DNA of 64,000 nt from Palsa-504 sp963756575 (GCA_963756575.1 CAVWOM010000019.1:496001-560000), one strand, 5' to 3'. Counted from the first letter of the stretch, positions 9,184-18,495 are shown. Program-made: numbers and translations. Notes: generated by a model not told the origin, from the sequence alone.

Positions 9184-10058
9184 GCGTCGTAGTTCTGCCC
9201 GCCCGGGTCGGTGCCCTCCAGCCAGGCGTAGTCGAGCAGCCGGCTGACCCCGGCCAGGCGCAGCCAGTCGGCGGCCTGCCCGAGCAGCCAGGTGCCGACG
9301 CCCCGCCGCTGGTATCGCGGCACGACGTGCAGGTTGCCGACATCGGCCCACCCGCCGTGCCGTGACAGCCGCTCGCCTTCGTCGAGGACCTCGATTTCGA
9401 TGTAGCCGATCACCTCCGGTCCGAGCACGGCGGACAGGCGGACGCCGTTGATCCCGACCGAGCGCTGCGCCGCCAGCGCGTCGAGCGGCCTGCCGCCCGG
9501 GTCTGGCAGGTCCTCGACCCGGGCCAGGTAGACCACCTCGGTCTGCCCGGTGTGGCTGAACCCGGCCCGCTGGTAGAGTCCCGCCACGTGCGGCCACTGG
9601 TCCGGTACTCCGTACACGCCGGGCACCGGCAGGTCGCCGGCCGCGTACTGGCGGGAGACGCCCCAGGTGGTGAACTGCGCCGCGCACGCGGTCATCAGGG
9701 CCTCCGCCGCCTCGGTGGCGTCGGGCCAGAACGGGTTGCGCGCCGGAGCCTGCGGCCAGAACAGCAGCCACAGGATCTCCCCGGCGTCGCGGGCGGACAC
9801 TCCGGCCCGTTCGTCGGGAAAGTACCTGAGCAGGTGCGCGGCGGCGGCGACCCGGCCGGCCTGCTCGGCCACCAGGGTGAGCCGCTCGCTCGCCCAGGGA
9901 TCCTCGATGAACTCACCCGGCCGGCGCTCCAGCGAGCTCAGCACGGTATTCACCGACGCGCTCATGCCGGGCACCACCGCCGCGGCGTGGGCGTTGACGA
10001 GCTGGGTGAGCTGGTCGCGGTCACTGCGGCGGAACGGCCGCACCTGGACAGCTGGCAT
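9111..10058 (-). CDS. Tandem GNAT-fold acetyltransferase
   Basis: The 315-residue protein starts at an ATG with CAGGAGG upstream; a longer start at 10163 lacks such support. It contains two GNAT-like halves. The C-terminal half is the better conserved, with VVPRYQRRGVGTWLLGQA matching the acetyl-CoA loop (Q/RxxGxG/A). The N-terminal half (about 1-150) keeps the fold pattern but not the motif. The substrate is unknown; such two-domain proteins include small-molecule and peptide acetyltransferases. It is convergent with selB. Confidence 0.8.
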   Translation of the reverse strand: MPAVQVRPFRRSDRDQLTQLVNAHAAAVVPGMSASVNTVLSSLERRPGEFIEDPWASERLTLVAEQAGRVAAAAHLLRYFPDERAGVSARDAGEILWLLFWPQAPARNPFWPDATEAAEALMTACAAQFTTWGVSRQYAAGDLPVPGVYGVPDQWPHVAGLYQRAGFSHTGQTEVVYLARVEDLPDPGGRPLDALAAQRSVGINGVRLSAVLGPEVIGYIEIEVLDEGERLSRHGGWADVGNLHVVPRYQRRGVGTWLLGQAADWLRLAGVSRLLDYAWLEGTDPGGQNYDAYRAFVSAVGFRELTRTARGWTRE

Positions 10059-10190
10059 GACGGGGCCTCCTGGCATGCTGGATACGAGACGATGGAGGCC
10101 GCTACCCGTGCGGTACAACCGAAATGCTAACAGCCAGCCCACTCCAGGATCCGCCCCTGACACTCGAGTACCCGCTCCGGGTCCGCCGGC

Positions 10191-10481
10191 CTAGAGGCTG
10201 CGGAACTCAGGGGAGCGGCGCAGGGCGTCGGCCACCTGGCGGGCGGTGCTGACGGTGTTGACGAGGCGCAGCACCAGGAAGCCGCCGCCGTGGACGCCGA
10301 AGACGGACGCTCCGGGCTGGTCGCGGATCGAGATGCTCGCGTACATGACCGCGTTCTTGCGCGCGATGACGCGGCGGCCGCCGTTGCTCTCTACCTGGTA
10401 GCCAGGGCCGAGCCGGCGGCTGAGCACGCTGACGACCTCGTCCGGCGTCACGTTCTTGCGCGGCACCCTTACCTTGGGCAT
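10191..10481 (-). CDS. Small conserved hypothetical protein (96 aa)
   Basis: The protein is basic at the N-terminus (MPKVRVPRKNVTPDEVV) and has an alternating strand/helix pattern without membrane segments. A TACCCT -10 box lies 7 nt before the ATG and there is no SD, so it is probably leaderless. High GC at third codon positions supports coding. No family is recognised with certainty. Confidence 0.6.
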   Translation of the reverse strand: MPKVRVPRKNVTPDEVVSVLSRRLGPGYQVESNGGRRVIARKNAVMYASISIRDQPGASVFGVHGGGFLVLRLVNTVSTARQVADALRRSPEFRSL

Positions 10482-10488
10482 AGCTCAC

Positions 10489-10494
10489 AGGGTA
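10489..10494 (-). promoter_or_regulatory. -10 box (TACCCT) of the 96-aa gene
   Basis: The box lies 7 nt upstream of the ATG on the minus strand, the spacing expected for a leaderless transcript. Confidence 0.4.
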
Positions 10495-10534
10495 ATGCCG
10501 TTGGCTGGAAAAATGCTGAATGCGCGGGTTTGCG

Positions 10535-12181
10535 TCAGGCGGACAGCCAGACGGCGGTGTCGGGGGGCAGGGCGCCGTCAGCTGCGACCGGGCCGCTGGC
10601 GAGGAGGATCTCGCGGTGAGCGGGCAGGGGAGCAGGCTCCGGGCCGAAGTTGACGGCGAGGATGAAGCCTGGATCCCGGGCGAAGCAGAGCAGCCCGGAG
10701 TCCCCGGGGGTGAGCCAGCGCAGCGTGCCGCGGCCGAGCGCGGGGTGCTCGCGCCGCAGCCGCAGGGCCGCGCGGTACAGGTTCAGGAACGAGTGCTCAT
10801 CCGCCAGCTGGGACTCCACGCTGCAGGAACCCCACCAGGACGGCTGGGGCAGCCAGGGTGAGGACGGCGTAGCACCACCCTCAGAAAAGCCGAAACCTGG
10901 GCCGGCCGGGGCCCAGGGCAGGGGAACGCGGCAGCCGTCGCGGCCGGGAGACTCGCCGTTGGTGCGGAAGAACCGCGGGTCCTGGCGGGCGTCGGCGGGG
11001 ATGTCGGTCACCTCGGGCAGCCCCAGCTCCTCGCCCTGGTAGAGGTAGGCCGAGCCGGGCAGGGCCAGCAGCACCAGGGCGGCCGCCCGGGCGCGCCGGG
11101 CGCCGGCTTCGGCGTTCCGGTCGCCGAGGGCGATGAGCTTGACGATCATCTCCGGCGTGAACCCCTCGTCCATCCGGTAGCGGCTGGCCAGGCGGGGCAC
11201 GTCGTGGTTGCCGGTCACCCACGGAGCCCGCGATCCGCCGTGCCGGGCGAGCGCTACATCGATCCCGCCGCGGAAGTCGGCCGCCCGCCAGGCCGCCAGG
11301 ATCAGCTGGAAGTTGAATACTTGCGGCAGGCCGCCCGGCTCGAGGTAGGGCTCGAGCGTCTCGGGCCGGTCGTACCAGACCTCGCCGATGGCGGTCCGCG
11401 CCCCGGGGAAGCCGTCCGCCGGGTAGGAATCTCCGATGGCCCGCCAGGTCCGGTACAGCGGCTGCAGCTCGGGGCGGTGCCGGTAGGGGGAGGGCGCGTT
11501 CAGCGGGCGCGTCCCGGTGAGGTCGGGCAGGTCCGGGTCCTTGAAGATGCCGTGAGCCACATCGACCCGCAGGCCGGCCACGCCGCGGTCCAGCCAGAAC
11601 CTGATCACGTCATCGAACAGCGCGGGCACGTCCGGGTGGTGCCAGTTCCAGTCGGGCTGGCCGGTGTCGAACAGGTGCAGGTACCACTGGCCGGGCTCGC
11701 CATCGGCCTCGGTCACCCGGGTCCATGCCGGGCCGCCGAACTGCGACGGCCAGTTGTTCGGCGGCTGCTCGCCGCCGGGGCCGCGGCCGTCGCGGAAGAT
11801 GAACCGGGCCCGTTCGTCGCTGCCCGGCGCCGCGGCCAGCGCGGCCTGGAACAGCGGGTGGGCGCTGGAGCAGTGGTTCGGCACCAGGTCGATGATCACC
11901 CGGATCTGGTGCGCGGCCGCGTCGCTGACCAGGGCGTCGAAGTCCGCCATGGTCCCGAGCCGCGGGTCGACGGCACGGTAGTCGCTGACGTCGTAGCCGC
12001 CGTCGGCCAGCGGCGAGGGGTAGAACGGGGTCAGCCAGACGGCGTCCACGCCGAGGTCGGCCAGGTATCCCAGCCGGGACCGCAGGCCCGGCAGGTCACC
12101 GACGCCGTCGCCGTCCGCGTCGGCGAAGCTGCGCGGGTACACCTCGTAAACGACCGCATCTTCCCACCACACGCCACTCAC
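10535..12181 (-). CDS. GH13 alpha-glucosidase / oligo-1,6-glucosidase family
   Basis: The 548-residue protein has the (beta/alpha)8 glycosidase regions in order: DLVPNH (about 98-103), GLRVDVAHG with nucleophile D207, AIGEVWY with acid/base E267, and VTGNHDVPR with D327. The N-terminal VVYEVYPRSFADADGDGVGDLPG is typical of GH13 subfamilies acting on short alpha-glucosides. No signal peptide is present, so it acts in the cytoplasm, probably on imported malto-, isomalto- or trehalose-type sugars. GTG start with GAGGGAG upstream. It lies divergent from the T-box/AspRS unit. Confidence 0.92.
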   Translation of the reverse strand: MSGVWWEDAVVYEVYPRSFADADGDGVGDLPGLRSRLGYLADLGVDAVWLTPFYPSPLADGGYDVSDYRAVDPRLGTMADFDALVSDAAAHQIRVIIDLVPNHCSSAHPLFQAALAAAPGSDERARFIFRDGRGPGGEQPPNNWPSQFGGPAWTRVTEADGEPGQWYLHLFDTGQPDWNWHHPDVPALFDDVIRFWLDRGVAGLRVDVAHGIFKDPDLPDLTGTRPLNAPSPYRHRPELQPLYRTWRAIGDSYPADGFPGARTAIGEVWYDRPETLEPYLEPGGLPQVFNFQLILAAWRAADFRGGIDVALARHGGSRAPWVTGNHDVPRLASRYRMDEGFTPEMIVKLIALGDRNAEAGARRARAAALVLLALPGSAYLYQGEELGLPEVTDIPADARQDPRFFRTNGESPGRDGCRVPLPWAPAGPGFGFSEGGATPSSPWLPQPSWWGSCSVESQLADEHSFLNLYRAALRLRREHPALGRGTLRWLTPGDSGLLCFARDPGFILAVNFGPEPAPLPAHREILLASGPVAADGALPPDTAVWLSA

Positions 12182-12295
12182 GCGTCTCCCTCGTCGCTGG
12201 GTTCCCGGGCCGGGTCAAGCCTACGGCGCGCCGGCCGGGGCCATTTATTCGCGTGGCAAGGTGGTCGCGGTGGCCTATCCTGGTCTGGTCCGGGC

Positions 12296-12512
12296 GATGA
12301 CAGAAGACCGAGTAACCGGGGAATCCCGCCGCTCAGAGAGCCGCCGGCAGCTGCGAAGGCGGACGGCGGGGCCTATCGGTGAAGACACCTTCCCAGCCCA
12401 GGCCGCTGGCCGCGTAACGGCCGCCGAGGCCGGCGCACGCCGGCGAAGGTGCGGTGGCACCGCGACTTAGCCCCCGCCCGCACCTCCAGGGCCTCATGCC
12501 GAACTGGAGGTG
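12296..12512 (+). promoter_or_regulatory. T-box riboswitch, Asp-specific, translational type
   Basis: The leader carries the T-box landmarks in order. AGTA of the specifier-loop S-turn is at 12311-12314. CAGAGAGCCGCC with distal loop GGCAGCTGCGAA and return GGCGG spans 12334-12362. The 3' side of the specifier loop is GTGAA followed by specifier codon GAC (Asp) at 12384-12386. A GC-rich stem III lies at about 12430-12445, and the T-box GCGGTGGCACCGCG at 12451-12464. The TGGC bulge (12455-12458) would pair with a tRNA ending GCCA, matching the G73 of tRNA-Asp. Instead of a terminator, CACCTCCAG (12481-12489) pairs perfectly with CTGGAGGTG (12504-12512), hiding the ribosome-binding site of the AspRS gene. 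Uncharged tRNA-Asp should therefore turn translation on. Confidence 0.85.
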
Positions 12513-12518
12513 AAGATC

Positions 12519-13829
12519 ATGACATCCGCACTAACTGGCCTGTCCCGCACGATGGCGGCGCAGCTGCCGACGGCGGCCCCTGGCCGCACGGTCCGGATCG
12601 AGGGCTGGGTGCACCGCCGCCGGGCCCTCGGCGCGGTGACGTTCCTCGTCGTGCGGGACCGCTCGGGCCTGGCCCAGGTGGTCGTCCGGGACCCGGAGGC
12701 GCTGGCCATGGCCCGGCGCTGCGGCGAGGAGAGCGTCGTCGCGGTCACCGGCGTGGCTACCCGCAACCCGGCCGCTCCGGGCGGCGCCGAGGTGACCGAG
12801 CCGCGGATCACGCTGCTCGGCGAGCCCGCGCAGGCCCCGCCGGTCGACCTGTGGCGGCCCGCGCTCGACGCGGGCCTGCCCGTGATCCTGGACCACGCCG
12901 CCGTGACCTGGCGGCATCCGGCCCGGCGGGCGCGCTGGGAGCTGGCCGCCGCCTCGCTGCGCGGCTTCCGGGCCGCCCTGGACGAGCTCGGGTTCACCGA
13001 GATCCAGACGCCGAAGTTCGTGTCCTCGGCCACCGAATCCGGGGCCAGCGTGTTCGGTGTGGACTACTTCGGGCGTCCCGCCTACCTGGCCCAGTCCCCG
13101 CAGTTCTACAAGCAGGCGATGGTCGGCGTGTTCGAGCGCGTCTACGAGACCGGGCCCGTTTTCCGCGCCGAACCCCACGACACCGCCCGTCACCTGGCCG
13201 AGTACGTCTCGCTCGACGCCGAGCTCGGCTTCATCAGCGACCACCGCGACGTGCTGGCCGTGCTCCGGCAGGCGCTGGCCGGGATGACGGCGGCCCTGCG
13301 GGCCCAGGCGCAGCCGGCCGTGGACCTGCTGGGGACCGAGATCCCCGAGGTCCCGGCGCAGATCCCGGTGATCGCCTTCCGCGAGGCCCTGGCGATCGCC
13401 GGCGCGCCGCCGGACGAGCCCGACCTCGCACCCGCCCACGAGCGGGCCGTCGGCCGGTGGGCGGCGCAGGAGCACGGCAGCGACTTCGTCGCCGTCGAGG
13501 GCTACCCGATGAGCAAGCGTCCCTTCTACACTCACCCGCAGCCCGGCGACGAGCGCTGGTCCAACAGCTTCGACCTCCTCTTCCGCGGCCAGGAACTGGT
13601 GACGGGCGGCCAGCGCCTGCACCGGTACTCCGACTACCTGGCGGCCATCTTGGCCCGCGGCGAGGACCCGGCGGACTACGCGGGCTACCTGGAAGCCTTC
13701 GCGCACGGGATGCCGCCGCACGGCGGGTTCGCGATCGGCCTGGAGCGCTGGACCGCCCGGCTGACCCGGGCCGAGAACATCCGGGAGGTCACGCTGTTCC
13801 CCCGGGACCTGCACCGGCTCGCCCCGTGA
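12519..13829 (+). CDS. aspS2: Archaeal-type aspartyl-tRNA synthetase (second AspRS)
   Basis: The 436-residue class IIb enzyme has an N-terminal OB-fold anticodon domain (about 20-100: IEGWVHRRRALGAVTFLVVRD). In the catalytic core, motif 1 is around FTEIQTPKF, motif 2 is YETGPVFRAEPHDTARHLAEY and motif 3 is GGFAIGLERW. Length and motif 2 match the archaeal/eukaryal AspRS type, not the roughly 590-residue bacterial enzyme with its GAD insert. The ATG at 12519 sits 8 nt after GGAGG. Family members may be discriminating or may also charge tRNA-Asn; the GAC specifier upstream indicates sensing of tRNA-Asp. It is likely an accessory copy, possibly inhibitor-resistant (inference). Confidence 0.9.
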   Translation: MTSALTGLSRTMAAQLPTAAPGRTVRIEGWVHRRRALGAVTFLVVRDRSGLAQVVVRDPEALAMARRCGEESVVAVTGVATRNPAAPGGAEVTEPRITLLGEPAQAPPVDLWRPALDAGLPVILDHAAVTWRHPARRARWELAAASLRGFRAALDELGFTEIQTPKFVSSATESGASVFGVDYFGRPAYLAQSPQFYKQAMVGVFERVYETGPVFRAEPHDTARHLAEYVSLDAELGFISDHRDVLAVLRQALAGMTAALRAQAQPAVDLLGTEIPEVPAQIPVIAFREALAIAGAPPDEPDLAPAHERAVGRWAAQEHGSDFVAVEGYPMSKRPFYTHPQPGDERWSNSFDLLFRGQELVTGGQRLHRYSDYLAAILARGEDPADYAGYLEAFAHGMPPHGGFAIGLERWTARLTRAENIREVTLFPRDLHRLAP

Positions 13830-13900
13830 CATGGGCTCGCCCCGTGACATCGGCTGGCAGCGTGACATCGGCTGGCAGCGTGACATCGGCTGGCAGCGTG
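13825..13900 (+). repeat. 18-bp tandem repeat between aspS2 and selC
   Basis: Three perfect copies of CGTGACATCGGCTGGCAG (13843-13896) are preceded by a diverged copy (13825-13842) that overlaps the aspS2 stop codon and followed by a partial copy. The repeat sits 31 nt before selC. Its function is unknown. Confidence 0.85.
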
Positions 13901-13930
13901 ACGGCCGGCGGCCGGCAGTAGAGTCGACGC

Positions 13931-14026
13931 GGAGGCGTCCGGGTACCTGGTGGTCCCCCCGGTCTTCAAAACCGGTGAGCGCCGCGCTGCGGCGCTGGCG
14001 GGTTCGATTCCCGTCCGCCTCCGCCA
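13931..14026 (+). tRNA. selC: Selenocysteine tRNA, anticodon UCA
   Basis: The 96-nt gene has a long acceptor stem (GGAGGCG with CGCCTCC), an extended D arm, anticodon stem CCGGT/ACCGG with loop CTTCAAA (anticodon TCA), a long variable arm (GAGCGCCGC/GCGGCGCT), T loop TTCGATT, discriminator G and an encoded CCA. These are the hallmarks of bacterial tRNA-Sec, which SerRS charges and SelA converts. With selA and selB nearby it shows that the organism can read UGA as selenocysteine. Confidence 0.95.
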
Positions 14027-14037
14027 CCAGCACAGGC

Positions 14038-14496
14038 TCAGGGGCGCAGGTCGGTGGCGGCCCGGAAGGAGCCGTCCATGTAGAAGGGGGTCGACTCGTG
14101 CTGGTGGGTGATGCGCCAGGTGCCGTCGATGCGGCGCAGGCCGAAGGTGGAGCGGAACCAGAACGAGAACGACTCGGCGGCGCCGGCCGGGGTCGCGGTC
14201 ATCTGGGTCAGGGCGTGCACGAACGCCACGTCGCCGTCGGCGGTCACGACCGGGTCGCGGTAGTCGATGAGCACGGGGCCGTCGAAGGTGGCCAGCCACG
14301 CCTGCAGGCCCTCCGGGGTGCCGTACGGGGTACCGGGTCCCTGCTGGAGCGGCGGTGCGAGCGTGTAGCAGACAGCGTCATCGGTGCAGGGGGCGATCAT
14401 CCGCCGCACGTCGCGGGCGGCGTGCGCGGCGGCGTGCTCGTCCAGGACGGCGAGGATCTCGGCGTCGGTGGCGGTCGCGGTGCTGGTGTCGGTCAC
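14038..14496 (-). CDS. SnoaL-like / NTF2-fold protein
   Basis: The 152-residue cone-fold protein shows AVLDEHAAAHAARDVRRM at the N-terminus and ends with WRITHQHESTPFYMDG, the usual close of SnoaL/DUF4440-type proteins. GTG start with GGAGAAG upstream. It is transcribed divergently from the YCII-ECF42 operon, and one arm of the symmetric TGTCGA promoter lies 72 nt from its start, so it is probably a target of that sigma factor. The ligand or reaction is unknown. Confidence 0.85.
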   Translation of the reverse strand: MTDTSTATATDAEILAVLDEHAAAHAARDVRRMIAPCTDDAVCYTLAPPLQQGPGTPYGTPEGLQAWLATFDGPVLIDYRDPVVTADGDVAFVHALTQMTATPAGAAESFSFWFRSTFGLRRIDGTWRITHQHESTPFYMDGSFRAATDLRP

Positions 14497-14541
14497 GGTT
14501 CTTCTCCGTTCGGGCAAGGTCCCTGGGCGGGAGCTTTCAGC

Positions 14542-14577
14542 GGGGTGTCGAGACCGGCACCGCGGTTTCGACACCCC
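14542..14577. promoter_or_regulatory. Symmetric divergent ECF42-type promoter
   Basis: A perfect 10-bp inverted repeat (GGGGTGTCGA / TCGACACCCC) separated by 16 bp. Each arm holds TGTCGA, the -35 element reported for ECF42 sigma factors, and in either direction the opposite arm supplies a CGA-containing -10. It can drive the YCII-ECF42 operon (+) and the SnoaL gene (-) alike, implying autoregulation. Confidence 0.65.
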
Positions 14578-14613
14578 AGCACAAGAATCTTTCGAGGGCT
14601 CCAGGAGGCCACC

Positions 14614-14981
14614 GTGAAGTACATGATCCTCATCCAGAGCAACCCGCACTTCTACGAGCGGTGGGAGAAGCTGTCCGCCGCCGAGCAGGAGGAGTTCGGA
14701 CGGCGGCACTACACGCTGAGCGACGAGCTGGCCGAATCCGGCGAGCTGGTCGTCTCCGAAGCGATCGGCGACCCGTCGCTGGGCAAGCGGGTCACCGTCC
14801 GCGACGGTCAGACGATGACCACCGACGGGCCGTTTGCCGAGGTCAAGGAGCACCTCGCCGGGTTCTACCTGGTCGACTGCGACACCGAGGAGCGGGCGCT
14901 GGCGATCGCCGCCCAGGTGCCGGACGCGGTGTGGGGCCTGGTGGAGGTCCGCCCGGTGCTCGGCCGGCACGGTGAGGACAT

Positions 14982-14985
<4 letters not shown>
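14614..14985 (+). CDS. YCII-related (DGPF) protein
   Basis: The 123-residue protein starts MKYMILIQ and has TTDGPFAEVKEHLAGFYLVD, the DGPF core of YCII-related proteins. Homologues sit next to ECF42 sigma factors as their main targets. GTG start with GGAGG 6 nt upstream; the stop overlaps the next start (GTGA). The biochemical role of the family is unsettled; YCII itself has been linked to hydrolytic or lyase-type activity. Confidence 0.9.
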
Positions 14986-16237
<1,252 letters not shown>

Positions 16238-16241
<4 letters not shown>

Positions 16242-16972
16242 GCCAGCTCGACCGCCAGGCCGAGGCGCTTGGCCAGCAGGCCGGCCCGCTCGCGGTCCTG
16301 GGCGCCGAACGTGCCCTTCGCCCGGCGGAAGCGGACGTGGTGCAGCGACCCGCCGTGCCGCAGGCCGTCCTCGCGCACCAGCCTGACCCGCTTGCCGCCG
16401 GGCCAGGTCAGCTCGGCGGCATCATCGCCGGACGTCTCGAGCCGTCCGTCCAGCACGTCGGTGAACAGCGTTACGGCGGCGGCGAGGTCGCCCACGTGGT
16501 GCTCGGCCAGGTCGAAGACGGTCGCGGGCCCGGACCCGGGCAGCCCGGCCGGCGGCGTGTCGGCGGGCGGCGTGCCGCCCTGCCAGGCCACCTGGATGAC
16601 GATGCCCTGCACGTCGCGGGGGTGCAGGAAGGCTTCCTTCCAGTGCGGGCTGTCCGTGTTGACCCCGACCGGCTCGATGCCGTGCGCCCGGACCGCGGCC
16701 AGCGTGGCGCCGAAGTCGCTGACGATGAAGTTGAAATGGTGCGGCCCGGCGCCGCGGGCGGCCAGGAAGCGCTCGAGGAACGCCGCGTCCGGGCCGCCCG
16801 TGGGCGTCATCAGCTCGATCTTCGGCCCGGCGGCGAAGCTCAGCTGCCCCCACCAGAACCCGGGCGCGTCGCCGCCGTAGGCCCAGGTGCCGCCGAGGAC
16901 GCCGCCGAACAGCTCCCAGCCGTCGGCCAGGGCCGGCGTACCGATAGCGAGATGGTCGAGAACAACGGTCAT
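16238..16972 (-). CDS. VOC-family (glyoxalase fold) protein
   Basis: The 244-residue protein opens MTVVLDHLAIGTP and contains PHHFNFIVSDFGATLAAVRAHG and KEAFLHPRDVQGIVIQV, the beta-alpha-beta-beta-beta modules and metal-type His/Glu positions of methylmalonyl-CoA epimerase-like VOC proteins. A second, weaker module occupies about 150-240. ATG start with GAGG upstream. The substrate is unknown. Its stop codon shares CTAG with the ECF42 gene. Confidence 0.85.
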
Positions 16973-17021
16973 GGGACCTCACGGTGCGGTCAGCGACTGA
17001 TGATCATGGGACTCCCCGACA

Positions 17022-18143
17022 TTACCGCCGGACGGCCAGCTGCTGCTCGCTGCCCTGGTGGATGGCCAGGTAGACCTGGTCGCGCAGCGCGTTGGCGGCC
17101 TCGTCGGTCAGCGTCTTGTCCAGGTCGCGGAGCACGACGCGGACCAGGAGGTTCTGCTGGCCCGGCCGGGCCCCGAGACGGCCGATCGCGGCGGCGGGCA
17201 GCCCGTCATACGGCGTGGCGGCCAGGACGCGGACCTCCTCCACGCACGACGCGCCGGCTCCGAGGGCGTCGCGGACCCGGTCACCGAGGGTTTCCTCGTC
17301 CTCGCCCGCGTCCACCGCGACCGACAGGTCGCGCGTGACCGGCGGCATGGACGAGACCGGCCGGTAGGGGGCCAGGTCGCGCATCTGGCTCGCGATCCGG
17401 GGATCGGCCGAACGGAGCAGCCGGATGTCCGGGATGTTTTTGACCAGCATCAGCACGCGGTCAAGGCCCATGCCCAGGGCCAGGCCGCCGGACCCGTCCA
17501 GCCCGGCTGCGGCCAGCACGCTCCGATCGGCGAGCCCGCATTCCCAGACCTCCACCCAGCGGTCGCCGTACCGCACGTCGACCTGGCGGCCCTGCTCGGT
17601 GTACGGGTGGATCCGCGGCTCCTGCCGGTACGGCAGGCCCGGGGTGAGGGCCCCGGTCAGGCAGGAGACCATCTCGTCCAGGTCGGCGCCGGTCATGGGC
17701 CGGGAGGTGATCCGCCACAGGTCGAGCTGGTGCGGGGTCCCGCTGTGCTGCCAGTCGATGGCGTCCCGCCGGTACACCATCCCCGGGCAGGCCAGCAGCA
17801 CGTCGCGGGCGGGGTCCCGCGCCAGCTGGCGCAGCGCGGGCGGGACCATGGCGGTGGAGTGGCTGCGGAGCATCCGCCCGGCGCTGACGTAGCGGGTGTA
17901 CCGGGCTTCCCGGGTGATGGCGCCGGGCGCGTACCCCAGGCGGTCGTAGTTATCGGCGACGGGCACGACGGCCGGGCCGCGGCACCACCGGACCTCGCAC
18001 GACCAGGCGCGCGCCAGGGCTTGCACCGCGCGGTCGGCGAGGACCTGGATCGCGTGCGGGCCCGCGGCCGGATCGGAGAGGTCGCGGAGGTCGAGGGCGG
18101 CCTGGAGCTGGGCAGGGCTGAGACAGGAAACGGAACTGGACAC
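17022..18143 (-). CDS. Single-chain phenylalanyl-tRNA synthetase-like protein (PheS core plus FDX-ACB domain)
   Basis: The 373-residue protein starts at a GTG with AAGGAG upstream; a longer frame to 18200 lacks an SD. The class II core carries LRSHSTAM, GMVYRRDAIDWQHSGTPHQL (motif 2, HQ), WVEVWECGL and ALGMGLDRVLML (motif 3) with NIPDIRLLRSADPR. The C-terminal 95 residues (PPVTRDLSVAVDAG to YLAIHQGS) form a ferredoxin-fold anticodon-binding domain like that closing PheT or mitochondrial PheRS. No pheT gene adjoins. This is the layout of mitochondrial monomeric PheRS, rare in bacteria, whose usual enzyme is an alpha2beta2 tetramer. It may be an accessory or resistance copy, or charge something other than Phe. 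Confidence 0.85.
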   Translation of the reverse strand: MSSSVSCLSPAQLQAALDLRDLSDPAAGPHAIQVLADRAVQALARAWSCEVRWCRGPAVVPVADNYDRLGYAPGAITREARYTRYVSAGRMLRSHSTAMVPPALRQLARDPARDVLLACPGMVYRRDAIDWQHSGTPHQLDLWRITSRPMTGADLDEMVSCLTGALTPGLPYRQEPRIHPYTEQGRQVDVRYGDRWVEVWECGLADRSVLAAAGLDGSGGLALGMGLDRVLMLVKNIPDIRLLRSADPRIASQMRDLAPYRPVSSMPPVTRDLSVAVDAGEDEETLGDRVRDALGAGASCVEEVRVLAATPYDGLPAAAIGRLGARPGQQNLLVRVVLRDLDKTLTDEAANALRDQVYLAIHQGSEQQLAVRR

Positions 18144-18180
18144 GGTGACTCCTTGACGAGGTGGGCTGGCCGGGGAAGTC

Positions 18181-18278
18181 CCTCCCGGCCCCGAGCTCAC
18201 CTGGGCGAAGTCGCCGTCTTAACGCGGCGGAACGCCTCCCGGCGGCCCGTCGTGGGCCGGGAGGCGAAGAAATCGGCG
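18181..18278 (-). promoter_or_regulatory. Leader ORF with competing hairpins upstream of the PheRS-like gene
   Basis: On the minus strand a 22-codon ORF (ATG 18278, stop TAA near 18210) begins MATRRFLRLPAHDG. Its Phe codon is TTT, unusual in this genome, and lies just before CGCCTCCCGGCCC, the left arm of a 13-bp hairpin with GGGCCG/GGGAGGCG. Further down, GGGCCGGGAGG is an exact alternative partner of that same left arm and can itself pair with CCCGGCC just before the ribosome-binding region. Mutually exclusive pairings overlapping a leader ORF suggest ribosome-controlled attenuation or translational control. Confidence 0.5.
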
Positions 18279-18495
18279 CGTAGCCATGCCCGTCATGATT
18301 ACAAGCGTAACGGCCGGGGGCAAGTGATTAGCCTGGCCCGGCGGACAGCGCGACCTGATCGTGACCCTCCAGGGCCACGGCCGGGCGCTCGGCCCCGGCT
18401 CCCCTTCCAGCAGCACGCGGCCGGATCCGCGGGGTGCGGTGTACCTCCAGGCCGGCTTGCGGTTCGCCGCATGGCGCGGCCGCGCCGATCACGCT

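Noticed and set aside
13843..13896. Possible phage or integrative-element attachment site beside selC
   Set aside because: The repeats are simple 18-bp tandems, the tRNA 3' end is not duplicated downstream, and there is no integrase gene.
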